The position numbers were made by a program, and so were the translations under genes. This document shows, piece by piece, positions 1-9,696 of a stretch of 64,000 nt of DNA (its first letter is position 1; each line of letters starts with the position of its first letter). The notes beneath the pieces were generated by a model. That model was given only the letters and a program-made list of their open reading frames with translations, did not search any database and was not told where the DNA came from. Origin of the DNA: Tanypteryx hageni (taxonomy: Eukaryota > Arthropoda > Insecta > Odonata > Petaluridae); the NCBI GenBank assembly GCA_028673005.1, contig CM054112.1:25161624-25225623 (forward strand). Reading direction: 5' to 3'.

Positions 1-620
1 GTACATAGAATCTTCACATAAATATAGGACCAAAATGGCATATTTCGACCAGACCAACTAAGCAAGGGTGACAATTGCAAAATTAAACTTTTCGATAATA
101 ATGAATTTGGTAGGAATTGGCCGAACCGATTTCTACGAAATTTAGTACGAAGAAGGAGTGCAACATTAAAAAATAAAGTAAACATTTTTAATGTATATAT
201 AGAAATCAGGACTGCCACAATACAAGTAATAAAAACATTTCTTTTTACAGGTATTTGTGTTTAAATGTTCATATCAATTTTAACCAAATTTAAAAATTGT
301 AATTTACACATATATAGAAACCATAATAGCATATTTGGACCGGATCAACCAAACAGAGGTGCCACACTTACAAATTAAATTCTTTCCTTAATTACGGATT
401 TGGAAGGAATTACCTCAACGGATTTCAACTAAATTCTGTATATAAGATTTTTACAACATACCATAATGAAATCAAGATGTTTAAAGCGGAGATAAAGAGC
501 AGGACAACACACTAAAAAGTGAAATAATATTTTTTTAATCGTATTTCTATAGAAATGACCTCATGGATTTTAACCAAAGATAGAATATATAATCATCATA
601 TAAATATATAACCAAAATAT
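1..620. repeat. Dispersed A/T-rich repeat, imperfect tandem copies
   Basis: Two related blocks, about 1-300 and 300-600, share the same order of short motifs (AAAATGGCATATTT-like, CCGGATCAACCAA-like, GGAAGGAATT-like, then a GGATTTTAACCAAA tract). Pieces of the same family recur at 1020-1147 and about 2650-2730. There is no open frame and no recognisable protein. The family is not identified; it could be a non-autonomous transposon or a decayed satellite. Confidence 0.55.
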
Positions 621-1019
621 TAATTATCAACCGGGTCGATTAACCCCTCAAGCCCGGAGGAGATTTATTAAATCCCACCCGTAAGGCCGGATGAGGTTTT
701 TAAATTTTCACGATTGCGTTGCAAAAACGTTCGAAAATATTAAAATAATCATAACTTGAGAAGTTTTCTCTTGATTTTTCTGATTTTTTTTGTGGATTTA
801 TGAAAAACATGAAATTTGTAAATATCTATTTTGCGTATAATATTTTACATACAAAGATTGTTGGAGTAGAAGAGAATGTACACCAATCGCTAATTTTCCG
901 GCGTGCATTCGCGCTTTATATATAACATTCAGCACCGGAAAATCTATAGAAGATATTGATGTGCAATCTTAATAAAAAAAATAGCTTAAATTAGTAACAA
1001 TTTCATTCTGCAAGTCTAC
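621..1019. other. A/T-rich DNA, nothing recognised
   Basis: A short G/C-richer patch near 630-700 (AACCCCTCAAGCCCGGAGGA) is followed by A/T-rich DNA. No open frame, structural RNA or clear repeat boundary is seen. Confidence 0.5.
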
Positions 1020-1147
1020 CCATCTAAACCAATTAGGTAAAAAATTTCACGAAAACGGCAGCCACAATTAAAGTAATAAAAAATGTCTCTTTACACGTAT
1101 TTGTGTTAAATTGTCCACACCAATTTTAACCAAATTTAATACTTATA
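1020..1147. repeat. Fragment of the 1-620 repeat family
   Basis: The segment with GGCAGCCACAATTAAAGTAA, then TTTACACGTATTTGTGTT and ACCAATTTTAACCAAATTTA matches the motif order at about 205-295. It is a further, partly decayed copy. Confidence 0.6.
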
Positions 1148-1149
1148 AT

Positions 1150-1290
1150 ATGCCGGCCTTTGTAGAGGGGTGGTTAGCAGGTCGCGGATTCGAATCCTGC
1201 CGAGGGCTTGGTCGTATGTGCTTGTCATAAATCTGTTATAACGCATGTAATTGGGGAAACCTATTTGCGTTAAAGAAATTATTATTATGC
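1150..1290 (+). repeat. tRNA-derived SINE
   Basis: The head resembles a tRNA with internal RNA polymerase III promoter boxes: an A-box-like stretch around TAGAGGGGTGGTTAGCAGG and a strong B box GGATTCGAATCC at 1186-1197. A body containing GTATGTGCTTGT follows, and the copy ends in an ATT-rich tail near 1275-1290. A diverged copy on the other strand at 19481-19640 shares the GGTCGCGGAT and GTATGTGCTTGT blocks. It does not fold as a full tRNA, so it is called a SINE rather than a tRNA gene. Confidence 0.7.
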
Positions 1291-1510
1291 ACACATATAC
1301 ATCTACAGTTTACATCTACAGTTTACCCTGCAAGCCACCGCAAGGGTGTGTGGCAGGGGGTGTATTAACACCAAGGGGAAAACTCCAAAATTAGGCCTTG
1401 GTTTACGCCCCTACGCGAGGTTACTTTTGATCGCAAGTTTTATTCTGCTCAGCTATCGTTCTAGGGAAAAATGAGCCTTTGTATCTCTCTGTCCTACAGG
1501 CTATCTCTCT
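1291..1510. other. Unclassified repeat-like segment
   Basis: Contains a partly self-complementary stretch (CCCTGCAAGCCACCGCAAGG followed by GTGTGTGGCAGGGGG) and paired CCAAGG and CCTTGG blocks. It looks like the 3' part of a retroelement, but the family is not established from this window. Confidence 0.3.
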
Positions 1511-1536
1511 TATATATATATATATATATATATATA
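1511..1536. repeat. TA microsatellite
   Basis: An uninterrupted run of alternating T and A. It sits at the border of a ~780-bp repeat copy, as do the runs at 2309-2354 and 12579-12644. Confidence 0.9.
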
Positions 1537-2297
1537 GATGTTCCTTACAGAGGAGTAACATATAACATACATATAGGAGGATACTAATGTTTAGGCACTT
1601 CCAGATGAGCGGCAGACTCGAAATTTTCGTTATTGGTAGAACTATGTGATAAACCGACTAGAAAAAATCTTGAAAAAGTTCAACAATGCGGCCGCTAAAA
1701 ATTCGAAATTGTTTAAACAAATTTTTATGGTTTATGTATTTCCGGATGTGCTGCGGCACTGAAATTTTTTTATAGGTAGAATTTGTAAAAAAAACAAATA
1801 TGGATTATACAAATTTTAATATTAAAATTTGTTTGGCTGTTAAAATTTCTTGAAGTTTAAACAAATAGGTAAATGTTTAGACACTACGCAGCCAGTTACG
1901 GAGCTGAAAGTTAAGTTATTTAATGTTTAGTCTATATAAACAAATAAACGTTTCAATGTATCCATGAAATCGTTATTGAAGCCGTTAAAAATTATTTAAA
2001 TTTAAACAATTAGATAAATGTTAGTTCACATCAAATTGTGCTACAAATTTAAAATTCGGCAGTAATTTGTGGCATTATTAACCCAATGTGGAAAAAGTAT
2101 AATATTTTTAAAATTGCAAAAATTAGCGATTGTTTTACTCCATTATTGTTCCATTAGGAAAAAACGAAAATCGGTGCAGAGGAGGAATCTTTTGAATTAA
2201 AGAAATGTATCCCATGATGTTATATCTCTCTGAAAAATTAATGTTTTTTTAAGGTGAGATGATATGGCTGCAGTATCCAAGCACCTTCTACTAGTAT
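1537..2297 (-). repeat. ~780-bp repeat family, copy in reverse orientation
   Basis: Starts with a border block (TTCCTTACAGAGGAG, then GGAGGATACTAATGTTTAGG) and runs to CAAGCACCTTCTACTAGTATG. The order of landmarks is the reverse of the units at 41527-43691: CTTCCAGATGAGC, then TGCGGCCGC, then the CACCTTCTACTAGT end. The copy is diverged and the palindrome near its end is damaged. No protein is encoded. Confidence 0.75.
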
Positions 2298-2305
2298 GTT
2301 ATATT

Positions 2306-2308
<3 letters not shown>

Positions 2309-2354
<46 letters not shown>
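2309..2354. repeat. TA microsatellite
   Basis: Alternating TA run between a reverse copy (1537-2297) and a forward copy (2355-2650) of the ~780-bp family. It may have grown from the ATTATATATA border motif of that family. Confidence 0.9.
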
Positions 2355-2356
<2 letters not shown>

Positions 2357-2730
2357 ATCTATATAGACGTTCCTTACAGAGGAGGAGGAGGATATAACAT
2401 ACTAGTAGAAGGTGCTTGCATAGTGCAAGCATTTCATCTCACCTTGGAAAAACCTTATTTTTTCGGACAGATATTTCATCATTACAAATATACTATTAAT
2501 TATTAAGATTTCACCTCCGCAGCGATTTTCGTTTTTCACACGTAAAAATAATAGTTTAAAACAATCCCCAAATGTTGCAGTTTTAAACATTTTACACTTT
2601 ATCAATTATGGGATACTACTGCTACGCATTTGAGCCAAATTTTAAAGTTGTTACACTTCTAGAAGTAAAATAATATTTCTTTTATGCGTATTTCTAGAGA
2701 ACTGACCTAATGGATTTTAACCAAATATAG
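2355..2730 (+). repeat. ~780-bp repeat, partial forward copy plus older repeat
   Basis: Has the border block ATAGACGTTCCTTACAGAGG, the ACTAGTAGAAGGTGCTTGCA head and the TTTCACCTCCGCAGCGATTT body. It breaks off near 2670, where it passes into a GGATTTTAACCAAATATAG piece of the 1-620 family. Confidence 0.7.
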
Positions 2731-3109
2731 TAAGGTAACTCGACCCAATATGGAATGTTCCCTAATATGACCTAATCGCCGTATCGAACGTACTACATGA
2801 CAAAATTGATAGATGGTGGTTGCAGTATTTCGGTAGACTGGTAACAACTGTGTTTATATGGAATTCCGCTGGACGCGCTCAGTTGGCTGAATTTGCTGGA
2901 GTGTTTTGTTTGAGACCAGCGTTTGTGGTTACGTGCATCTAATTTCAAGACGTTGATTAAGTCATTGTTTGTACAGGTAAAAGTTAATTATTTAATTTGA
3001 CCTTAGGCATTCTACAAGATAATTGTCTCTACTATTAGTGGTGTGATTGGTTTGGCAATTTATTGAGATGTCATGTGGTTCCAACGAAATATGTTTTACT
3101 AGTCCAAGT

Positions 3110-4340
3110 CTCCCCAACAATTTTACAAACAAATTGAAGGTACCTCCATGGGAAACCCTCTATCAGCCTTCATTGCCAACTTATTAATGTCTTTCTTTGG
3201 AAATAAATTCAAAGAAAAATTTAATTATTTCCCCGAAACTTGGTACAGATATGTAGACGACATTTTTGCAATTTTTGATTTAAACAACCAAAAACTAGAT
3301 GATTTCATCAAATCAACTCAATAATATATGTCCATCTATAAAATTCACCCACGAATTAGCACAAAACAACACTTTACCATTCCTGGACTTACTAACTGTA
3401 AACAATAAACACCAAATTGAGTTTGACATTTTCAGAAAAGCTACGCACACCAATAACTTCATTCCCAACAACTCCTTCCACCCGATCAGCCAAAAAACAG
3501 CTCTTTTTCATCATCTTGTACACAGACTTTGCAACGTCCCTTTAAATAAACACAGATATGATAAAGAACTAACATATAAAAGAAACAGCCACAAACCTTG
3601 GATATAGCAGCAATTTAATTAACAAACTAGTCCGAAAACACCAATTCAAAAAAACTGACAAACTGCTCCACTCGCAAAATAGAAAATAAAGAGAACAAGT
3701 ATGTAAAACTACCGTATTTCCCGTCTCTAAACAAAGGCTAGGATAAAATTTTTAAATATTTAACAGTTTATACGAATCCGCACAATTTAAAAAAATTATT
3801 AGGCAATACGGAAGACAAGAATGAAGAGTTAAACAAATCAGTGATTTATAAAATACAATGCTCACACTGTGACAAACAATACATAAGCCAACCAAAAAAG
3901 GAAATAATTACACGGTTCAAAGAACATATAGCACACTACAAATACAATCGCTTTGATAAATCCAGTGTAGCTAAACATATACTCGAGACAGGACACGGCA
4001 TCAACTTGGATTATATTTAATTATTTAGTTCCTCTAACAACTCCCTCAATTTACATATTTATAATTTTAATAATAATAATTTACATATTTATAAAAACCG
4101 TAAAACATTTATGAACACAGAGATGGATCTTAATAAAACCTTATAAACTCACAGGCTAACATAACATCTTCGCAAAAAAACTTTTCGCATTTCAATTGTT
4201 TTTGAAAACCAGGCTGTATTCGCAGTCGACTTGTGGTCGCTGCCAGAACCAGTCACCCTGAAGATGCCCACTTAGTGGGCGAAATGCATCGGTGCGTAAA
4301 CATTGTTATGACTTAAGGAGTTTTTGGACATTAACTTATA
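3110..4340 (+). pseudogene. Penelope-like retroelement relic (reverse transcriptase and GIY-YIG endonuclease)
   Basis: Three frames together carry parts of one Penelope-like polyprotein. Frame A, 3118-3321, has the reverse transcriptase palm: MGNPLSAFIANLLM, then YRYVDDIFAIF with the catalytic YVDD, and stops at 3322-3324. The neighbouring frame, about 3318-3605, continues with IKFTHELAQNN, PFLDLLTVNNK, EFDIFRKATHTNNFIP and HLVHRLCNVPLNKHRY, typical of the post-palm region of the family. Frame C, about 3800-4020, carries a GIY-YIG endonuclease with VIYKIQCSHCDKQYIS, TRFKEH and SVAKHILETGH. This includes the CxxC insertion usual in Penelope elements. The N-terminal half is missing, and frameshifts and stops interrupt the rest, so it is inactive. 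The 3' flank holds a hammerhead motif, which supports the assignment. Confidence 0.9.
4254..4294 (+). ncRNA. Minimal hammerhead ribozyme motif of the Penelope element
   Basis: Stem I pairs CACC (4254-4257) with GGTG (4291-4294). The core CTGAAGA (4258-4264) fits CUGANGA. Stem II is GCCCAC/GTGGGC (4266-4271, 4275-4280) with a TTA loop. GAA (4281-4283) follows. Stem III would be the palindrome ATGCAT (4284-4289), and C4290 is in the cleavage position before stem I. A loop-less palindromic stem III suggests a dimeric ribozyme, as known for Penelope-like elements. One extra T (4265) separates the core from stem II, so activity is uncertain. Confidence 0.7.
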
Positions 4341-4620
4341 CAAGTACTTGATAAATATTTCAGATTCACGTTCCCTTATTTTTATAACAATAACCCAATA
4401 GGTCATATTGAGATCATACATTCCTAATATGGCCTAACAGCTAGGTTTTTCAAAAAAGCTAACCAGTAATTCCATGTTGAGGTGTTATAGTTGTAACATT
4501 TTTTTGTTTACTTAAATAAACTGTCTAAGAATACATTGTTATTTTTACTTTCAGCATTTTAGAAAAGTGCTTAAAAAATTAATAAAGCTTAGCTAGGCCA
4601 TATTGGGTAGAGTTACCTTA

Positions 4621-5384
4621 TCAAATAACTCATATTGAAAATTTTTAGGATTCGTTTTTGGCGGACCAAAATCACTGGGTTAACATCATTTAATCTCCTA
4701 GATGATAATTTGCAAGAATGACTTGCCTAATTATGCTTTACGAGCTTACCTAAAACGAAAATAACCCATTTGTTTCCTCGTCAATGCTCAAGCCGAGTTC
4801 GGTAATAATCGTCTCCATGGCAACAATCCGATACATTGTGATTTAAAACGCAAAAACGTAACGTTTTAGTAGAATGTCAAGAGAATACGATCAATTATCA
4901 AAATTCAGCGATAAAAATTAGAATCTGAATTCTTTTCCCTTTAGAACAGTACAAACCTCGCTCCGATATCACAATTTTAAGATATTTTAATGTATTAAAG
5001 AAAACATCTCTGCAAAACAGATAGGGAAAAAACGTTCCTGGAATCGAACCCGAGCCTTCAATCTTCGCCAAAGAAAATACAGCCCGGAGGTGGACCCTGG
5101 CAGCACGAGCCTCATACCAAGTTTCATGAAAATCGGTCCTATGGTGCAAAAGTTGATAGTAGGGGACACACACAGACAGGACCATTTCATAAGGCTATGT
5201 TTCCTTTGGGAATCAGCCTAAAAACGCGCTAATTTTACTCTAATTGTTTAAATACATTTTCAAATTTTAAAATGTACTATTTATAAACTGTGCACAGTTC
5301 ACACCGCGTTGCAGTAATGAGTGCTGCTGGACCAATTTTTATTAATGTTTATTGTGTATTTGTCTGTCCATTTTTTTGCTAGTG
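4621..5384. other. A/T-rich DNA with one tRNA-like relic
   Basis: Nothing is recognised except the tRNA-like stretch at 5036-5105. The short open frames on the minus strand at 4898-5190 lie across that relic and show no known domain. Confidence 0.45.
5036..5105 (-). repeat. tRNA-related SINE head, relic
   Basis: On the minus strand a B-box sequence GGGTTCGATTCC (5040-5051) follows a G/C-rich stretch that could be a decayed A-box region. The cloverleaf is not complete, so this is a SINE-like relic and not a tRNA gene. Confidence 0.4.
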
Positions 5385-5868
5385 ATAATTATTTTTACTT
5401 TATCCATGCACACAGTATAGAGAAAGTATTGTTTTCATGAAAAAATCGACTTCGAAATTTCAACGGAAATACATGTTTTAAGGTCCCCTGAACACGTTTT
5501 GACTATTTTCTCAATGATGTCTGTGTCTGTCTGTCAGTCTGTCTGTATGTGATAAATTTTTGTGGGCGCTCTAACTCAAAAACTATTAATCAATTCAACG
5601 CAAAATTTTACAAATTCACATTTTTATAAAAGTTAGAAGATCTGATTAGTTTTTGGTAAAAATCGGTCGACCGGAAGTGGGTGTTAACTCTTGTCACTTA
5701 TCCGTTATTTTGAAATATTTGTTTTAATATTTGATAAATGTAAAAATGTATTGGAATAAAGGTTGTAGGAAATTTCATTTTCTACAACCTTTGTTTGAAA
5801 CATTTCCCCATATAATGCATTGTTTAAGAGATATCTTATATTCTTAGCTCGGTTTCTACCGAGCGGAT
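5385..5868 (+). repeat. ~480-bp dispersed repeat, left inverted copy
   Basis: Landmarks in order are TTATTTTTACTTTATCCATG, ATGAAAAAATCGACTTCGAA, ACACGTTTTGACTATTTTCTC, a CTGT run, GCTCTAACTCAAAAACTATT, ACCGGAAGTGGGTG, TATCCGTTATTTTGAAATAT, AGGTTGTAGGAAATTTCATT and GAGATATCTTATATTCTTAG. The same series appears reverse-complemented at 9697-10170, and a fragment lies at 21698-21815. No coding capacity is seen; the family is unclassified. Confidence 0.8.
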
Positions 5869-5879
5869 TTTAATGACAT

Positions 5880-6612
5880 TTGAAATTAATAAATTACAGA
5901 CAAAGACAATAAGAAAATCATGAAAGCTAATCAGGGGTACCACTTTACTGGTGACAAGAAAATGAACTTTCAATCATATCTTGTAAAGTATTGGTCATAT
6001 CAAAATAGTTTTAAAATAAAACTTTTGGAACTGCGTAAGTATAAGTATATATTTCCTATGCATTTTTGTCGTAGGAGTATCCGTCATCAAGATAATCAAA
6101 CAAGAAAGTCGTGATTCCATTTAAACTTAGAACATTTCATGCCTAATTGTTGCAAACGAAAACAATCTTAGTTGTAATTGAAGTAAATAAAGTCTGCTAT
6201 AAGTATGAAAATACGCATGTTGCATTTTGTAAGCGGCAGGGAATGAATTATCTGCTACAAAAAAGGAACATAAACGTAAATATTTCTACTACTTAACTCA
6301 AGTAGGTATGTTTTAAACAATTTCCAATTGTTTGACTAATTACAACTGCTTAGAAAATAAATCAGTAAACAAAAATTGAATATTTCCATTACATCATTTT
6401 TGATATATCGTTTTGTAGTCATTAAAATTACGTAATATGTTTATTAATGCACCAACTCAGGAGGAAGAAGAAATTTTTCGTAGACACAGATATAATCGGG
6501 TCGTGGTGTTTTGTTGTTTTTTGGTATGCTTTCGTTTAAATTATATCGTATAGTCTTAAATACTCCATCGAACGAAACGCGCCAATTTGTGATACAATTT
6601 ACACTTTCCAAA
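5880..6612 (+). repeat. ~0.9-kb dispersed repeat, copy 1
   Basis: Matches copy 2 (6636-7350) through GGTACCACTTTACTGGTGAC, AAGAAAGTCGTGATT, AACGAAAACAATCTTAG and ACAACTGCTTAGAAAATAAA. It matches the reverse copy at 31566-32480 through CACCAACTCAGGAGGAAGAAG and the GAACGAAACGCGCC end. Homology to the third copy continues past GCGCC into TTTGTGATACA, so the GCGCG block is subterminal. The 5' end is cut by the repeat ending at 5868. Confidence 0.75.
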
Positions 6613-6635
6613 CTCGTTTCTCTAAATCAAAAGAT

Positions 6636-6672
6636 TTAGGCGTTCTTTACAGGAAGTAAACAAAGAACGCCT
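6636..6672. repeat. Perfect 11-bp hairpin at repeat terminus
   Basis: AGGCGTTCTTT (6636-6646) and its exact reverse complement AAAGAACGCCT flank a short loop. A related, less perfect AGGCGT/ACGCCT pair starts the element at 14312. The hairpin appears to mark the left end of the 6636-7350 copy. Confidence 0.8.
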
Positions 6673-7350
6673 TATTGTCAGGTCGTGTCTGTCCGTCCGT
6701 CCGCATGTTTCATTTGCGAAACTACTTGAGAGTTGTTCATGAAATTTAATGTTTAGGACATAGGGGCAAAGAAAATGATATGTAGTTCACGTAGCGTGAT
6801 CGGGAGTGCCACTTAACTGGTGACAAAAAAATGGCGTTTTCTTTATAGATCGTAAAATATCACTTATAACAAAAAAAGTCTTCAAACAATATTTTTAAAA
6901 CCAGTTAAAGAGCATATGTCTTGTTCAGTACATTTATATCGAAGGAGTAGCAGATTTCAAGAAAATCGAACGAGAAAGTCGTAATTAACTTGGAACATTT
7001 ACCCGTGTTTTTTAATTGTTGTCAACGAAAACAATCTTCGCGGTAAGTAAAGTAGACAATATCTTCTGTATATACCTAATTGGTTTACTTTTCTTTCCTG
7101 CGCACGCAACATTTCGTAAATGAAGGAAAATGGATTATCTACGAGGAAAAAATGAACGTAAATACGTTTATTTTCTTTACGTATACACGGCGTTTGTAAG
7201 CGAAAATAAATGCGTAATTTACGACGAAGGAATGAACGTGAACATAATGATTATATTACTACTAGTAGTAGTATGTTTTAAGTAATTGTCGATTGTTTTA
7301 TTAATTACAACCGATTAGGAAATAAATCGGTAAATCAATTCGCTTTTCTT
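6636..7350 (+). repeat. ~0.9-kb dispersed repeat, copy 2
   Basis: Second direct copy of the 5880-6612 family. It begins with the hairpin and a TCCGTCCGTCCG stretch and continues with GGGAGTGCCACTTAACTGGTG, GAACGAGAAAGTCGTAATTA, AACGAAAACAATCTTCG and CAACCGATTAGGAAATAAA. No protein-coding potential is seen. Confidence 0.75.
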
Positions 7351-8869
7351 TGGCATCACTACCAGCATATTATTTTTCAGGTCTTTGACATTATACTAAT
7401 CCAATAACATTTATCTTTTTGATATCATTGCATAAATCGTAAAGAACGTTTCTGCCTCGCATGTATTCACGCATCATGCGTGCATCTTTCTTCTCTTGTC
7501 GCCTAGTCGAAACCTTTGAACGTTAATCTAATAGTGGTCGGGCGCCTCAAAATTATTTTTATTTATTCGCGGTTATAAGAAACCATATGAAGTTCCAATT
7601 ATGTACTTGTACAAGTCATCCGCCATCCTTGCGGTCTTTTTGCGTCATTCGAAAAACGGACCCTCTTTCGTCCTTGGCCTGGATTTCTCACCCTCTCTTT
7701 CTCCTCCATTTCGATTCGACTCTTTCAATCGTCGAAATTTTTCAAAGCGCGGGTAGCCTGCCTAAGGGTTGCGCTTGGAGATAAAGAAGGAAAGGGCGAC
7801 GGAGGCATGTGTGTGTTATCCAGGAAGACGTGTGGGGCGGGATATCGCATTTCTGTAAATGGCGACTTGGTTTATTCTACTCCGTCGCACCGCACGCCGG
7901 ATCGGCCGAGGGGCCGGATGTGATGGGGGGGATGAGGGGGGAGGCTGGATCTATCGGAAAAGGAAAAATAGCGAAGGAAAAGATCGTCCTCCCCCTCTTT
8001 TCCTTCTCTACCAACAGCCCAAGTGGTGGTTAGGATGAGGAGGGTGGCGCGGGGGTATGAGGGGGGGTTATTAATATCGCCGTCTCAAGTCGTGGCGCGT
8101 GATGTATGTCTCTCGCATTGGGGGCGATTCAGCGGAATTTCGAAATGCATGGTGGTGGCGTGTCCTTTTTCCACCCCTATAGGCCTTCCTCTCTCTCTCT
8201 CCTGCATCCTCTCCTTTCCCTCCCTACTCTATCCTTTACGGGGGGAGGGAGAGCAGCACCCGGGGGCGGAGGTGGGGGGAGGCGGGGTCTACGGGGGCGG
8301 GACCGCTTTGGCGTTGGAGTGTCGGCGGGGCATTGTGGTACGGTTGAGTAATGGCGGCGGCGACTGTGGCCCAAGATGAGCACCAGGACACCGATGGGAG
8401 ATAGATAAAGGAGGAGGGAGTGAGGAGCGAGTAAGAGGGAGGGAGAGAATGAGAAACGAGGCGAGCAGACTCAGATGGGTCAATGGAGAAGACTGTTTAT
8501 TTGCCTTTGTTTAGTAAAACTAAAAAGACTTGCGAACGCACGCAATTCGAATTTCCGATTATTCAGTGAATGCGTTTTGCCAGTAAATATTTCTATAATG
8601 TGCTTTGAAGCTCTTTAGATATAATTTTCCAATACTGGAATTTTTGTTTTCTGTTACGATAGTCTTTTTCAGATTCAGATTTGCGTATTGTTTCTTAATC
8701 TCTGTCGAATATTTTAGACTTATAAAAGTATTTCGATACAACCTATTTCGATGTTGCGTATTTTTCAATGCTACTATAAATCTTAGTAGTTTCAATACCA
8801 GCTTTTCATTATGACTTATTATTAGCCTACAAATATGTTCAGTACTGAATAATTGATAATGTACCCGCG
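7351..8869. other. No gene; purine/pyrimidine-biased island 7.9-8.5 kb
   Basis: 7351-7900 and 8480-8869 are ordinary A/T-rich DNA with nothing recognised. 7900-8480 is G-rich on the + strand (GGGGGGGATGAGGGGGGAGG-like), then C/T-rich, then G-rich again. Short open frames here overlap on both strands and have low-complexity products, so they are not called as genes. Confidence 0.5.
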
Positions 8870-8909
8870 CACAGTGGGGCAAATAAAGGGTCACAAGTGG
8901 ACAAAAACA
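8870..8909 (+). repeat. Transib terminal inverted repeat, RSS-like
   Basis: The element end starts with heptamer CACAGTG (8870-8876), then a 24-bp spacer, then the nonamer-like ACAAAAACA (8901-8909). This matches the layout of a 23-type recombination signal sequence, which Transib ends are known to resemble. The preceding five bases, CCGCG, are G/C-rich like Transib 5-bp target duplications. The opposite end of the element was not found. Confidence 0.7.
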
Positions 8910-9000
8910 AAAGAACATGGAAAATGTATGTTTGCCCCTGACAGGAGATATTAACTATCTTCCATAGCATATTATTACTTTATCAAACAGATATTGAATA

Positions 9001-9694
9001 TTATTCACTATCAATGCTATCAGAAGACGAAGTACCATAATCGATTTCTCCTCTATGAGAAATAGCTAATAAGGATGAAAATTCATGAGAGATTTTTCCT
9101 TTCTTTCGATGGTTATTGTGGATCATGCTCGAAATTAAGGAGTCAGATGTCAGTAGCAACATATTCAGTAAATCTTCGTTTGTGTTTACCCTAGATGACT
9201 TCCGTGTTTAGCATTCCCTAATCTTTTTAAAATCTTTGTTCCTAGCTTCCTGTGCCTCCTCGGAAAGCTGTCCTATGGATCAATATTTTATGGACAAAAG
9301 TTGCCACTGGGTATCAGGAGTATAATTCAACGTATATTTTGGCCGTTTCAATAGCATAATTGTCAAATGATTTGGGATTAATTGCAAATCCTGAGGACAA
9401 CGCGTTTAATATAACTGAAAACCGGAAAATCAGTCTTTCATCAATTCTCGTAATTGATGCCGGGACTGTCGGTTTACCGAAAAATGTCCGGGCTGTGTTC
9501 CCATCATTGCTTGTCCCGAATCCCCCAGGTTTTGGCTGATCAACGAGCAATCCAACCTCGGAGCGAAATTTATCTACAATAATTTGCTTCCTTGAAGCCA
9601 CTCTCAACTTGTCCTCGTGTGTTCTTGCGTGCCATTTCTTTATATCTACTCGATACAATATGTGTAGGCAACATTCAAAGCACCTGATATATGG
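9001..9694 (-). pseudogene. RAG1-like Transib transposase, C-terminal fragment
   Basis: A cut-and-paste DDE transposase related to the RAG1 recombinase core, here a non-functional remnant. The first frame, 9694 down to 9314, reads IRCFECCLH, YRVDIKKWHAR, GLLVDQPKPGGFGTSNDG with the NDGNTAR motif (counterpart of NGNFAR in RAG1), LSSGFAIN and YAIETAKIYVELY. It ends at a TGA (9314-9316) where the family normally has Trp. HKILIH follows, then an apparent deletion with a frame change. The second frame, 9273 down to 9001, has GQLSEEAQEARNKDF, which contains the Glu matching the third catalytic residue of the DDE triad. This frame has an internal TAA (9208-9210) and ends in an acidic Ser-rich tail with stop TAA (9001-9003). 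The two catalytic Asp residues lie in the missing N-terminal part. The normal C-terminus 131 bp from the element end fits Transib. Confidence 0.85.
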
Positions 9695-9696
9695 CA

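Larger units (their letters stand above)
2733..4618. mobile_element. TIR element with TA duplication, host of the Penelope insertion
   Basis: The left end AGGTAACTCGACCCAATATG and the inverted right end (CCATATTGGGTAGAGTTACCT on the + strand) match over about 22 bp with one mismatch. The dinucleotide TA lies outside each end (2731-2732, 4619-4620), as expected of Tc1/mariner-type insertion. No transposase is seen inside. Most of the internal length is the Penelope-like relic, so the original element was probably a short non-autonomous one. Inner copies of a TAATATGRCCTAA-like motif lie near both ends. Confidence 0.6.
8870..9695 (-). mobile_element. Transib (RAG1-like) transposon, 3' part only
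   Basis: Consists of the RSS-like end at 8870-8909, about 90 bp of noncoding DNA, and the C-terminal part of a transposase on the minus strand. Homology stops at about 9695, where the inverted ~480-bp repeat begins, so the 5' part was lost or replaced. Confidence 0.75.

Noticed and set aside
1150..1215. tRNA gene
   Set aside because: A and B boxes are present, but acceptor, D and anticodon stems do not pair and a SINE body with a tail follows.
3299..3607. Open frame as an independent 102-aa gene
   Set aside because: It is the middle part of the Penelope-like reverse transcriptase, continuous in similarity with the frames before and after it.
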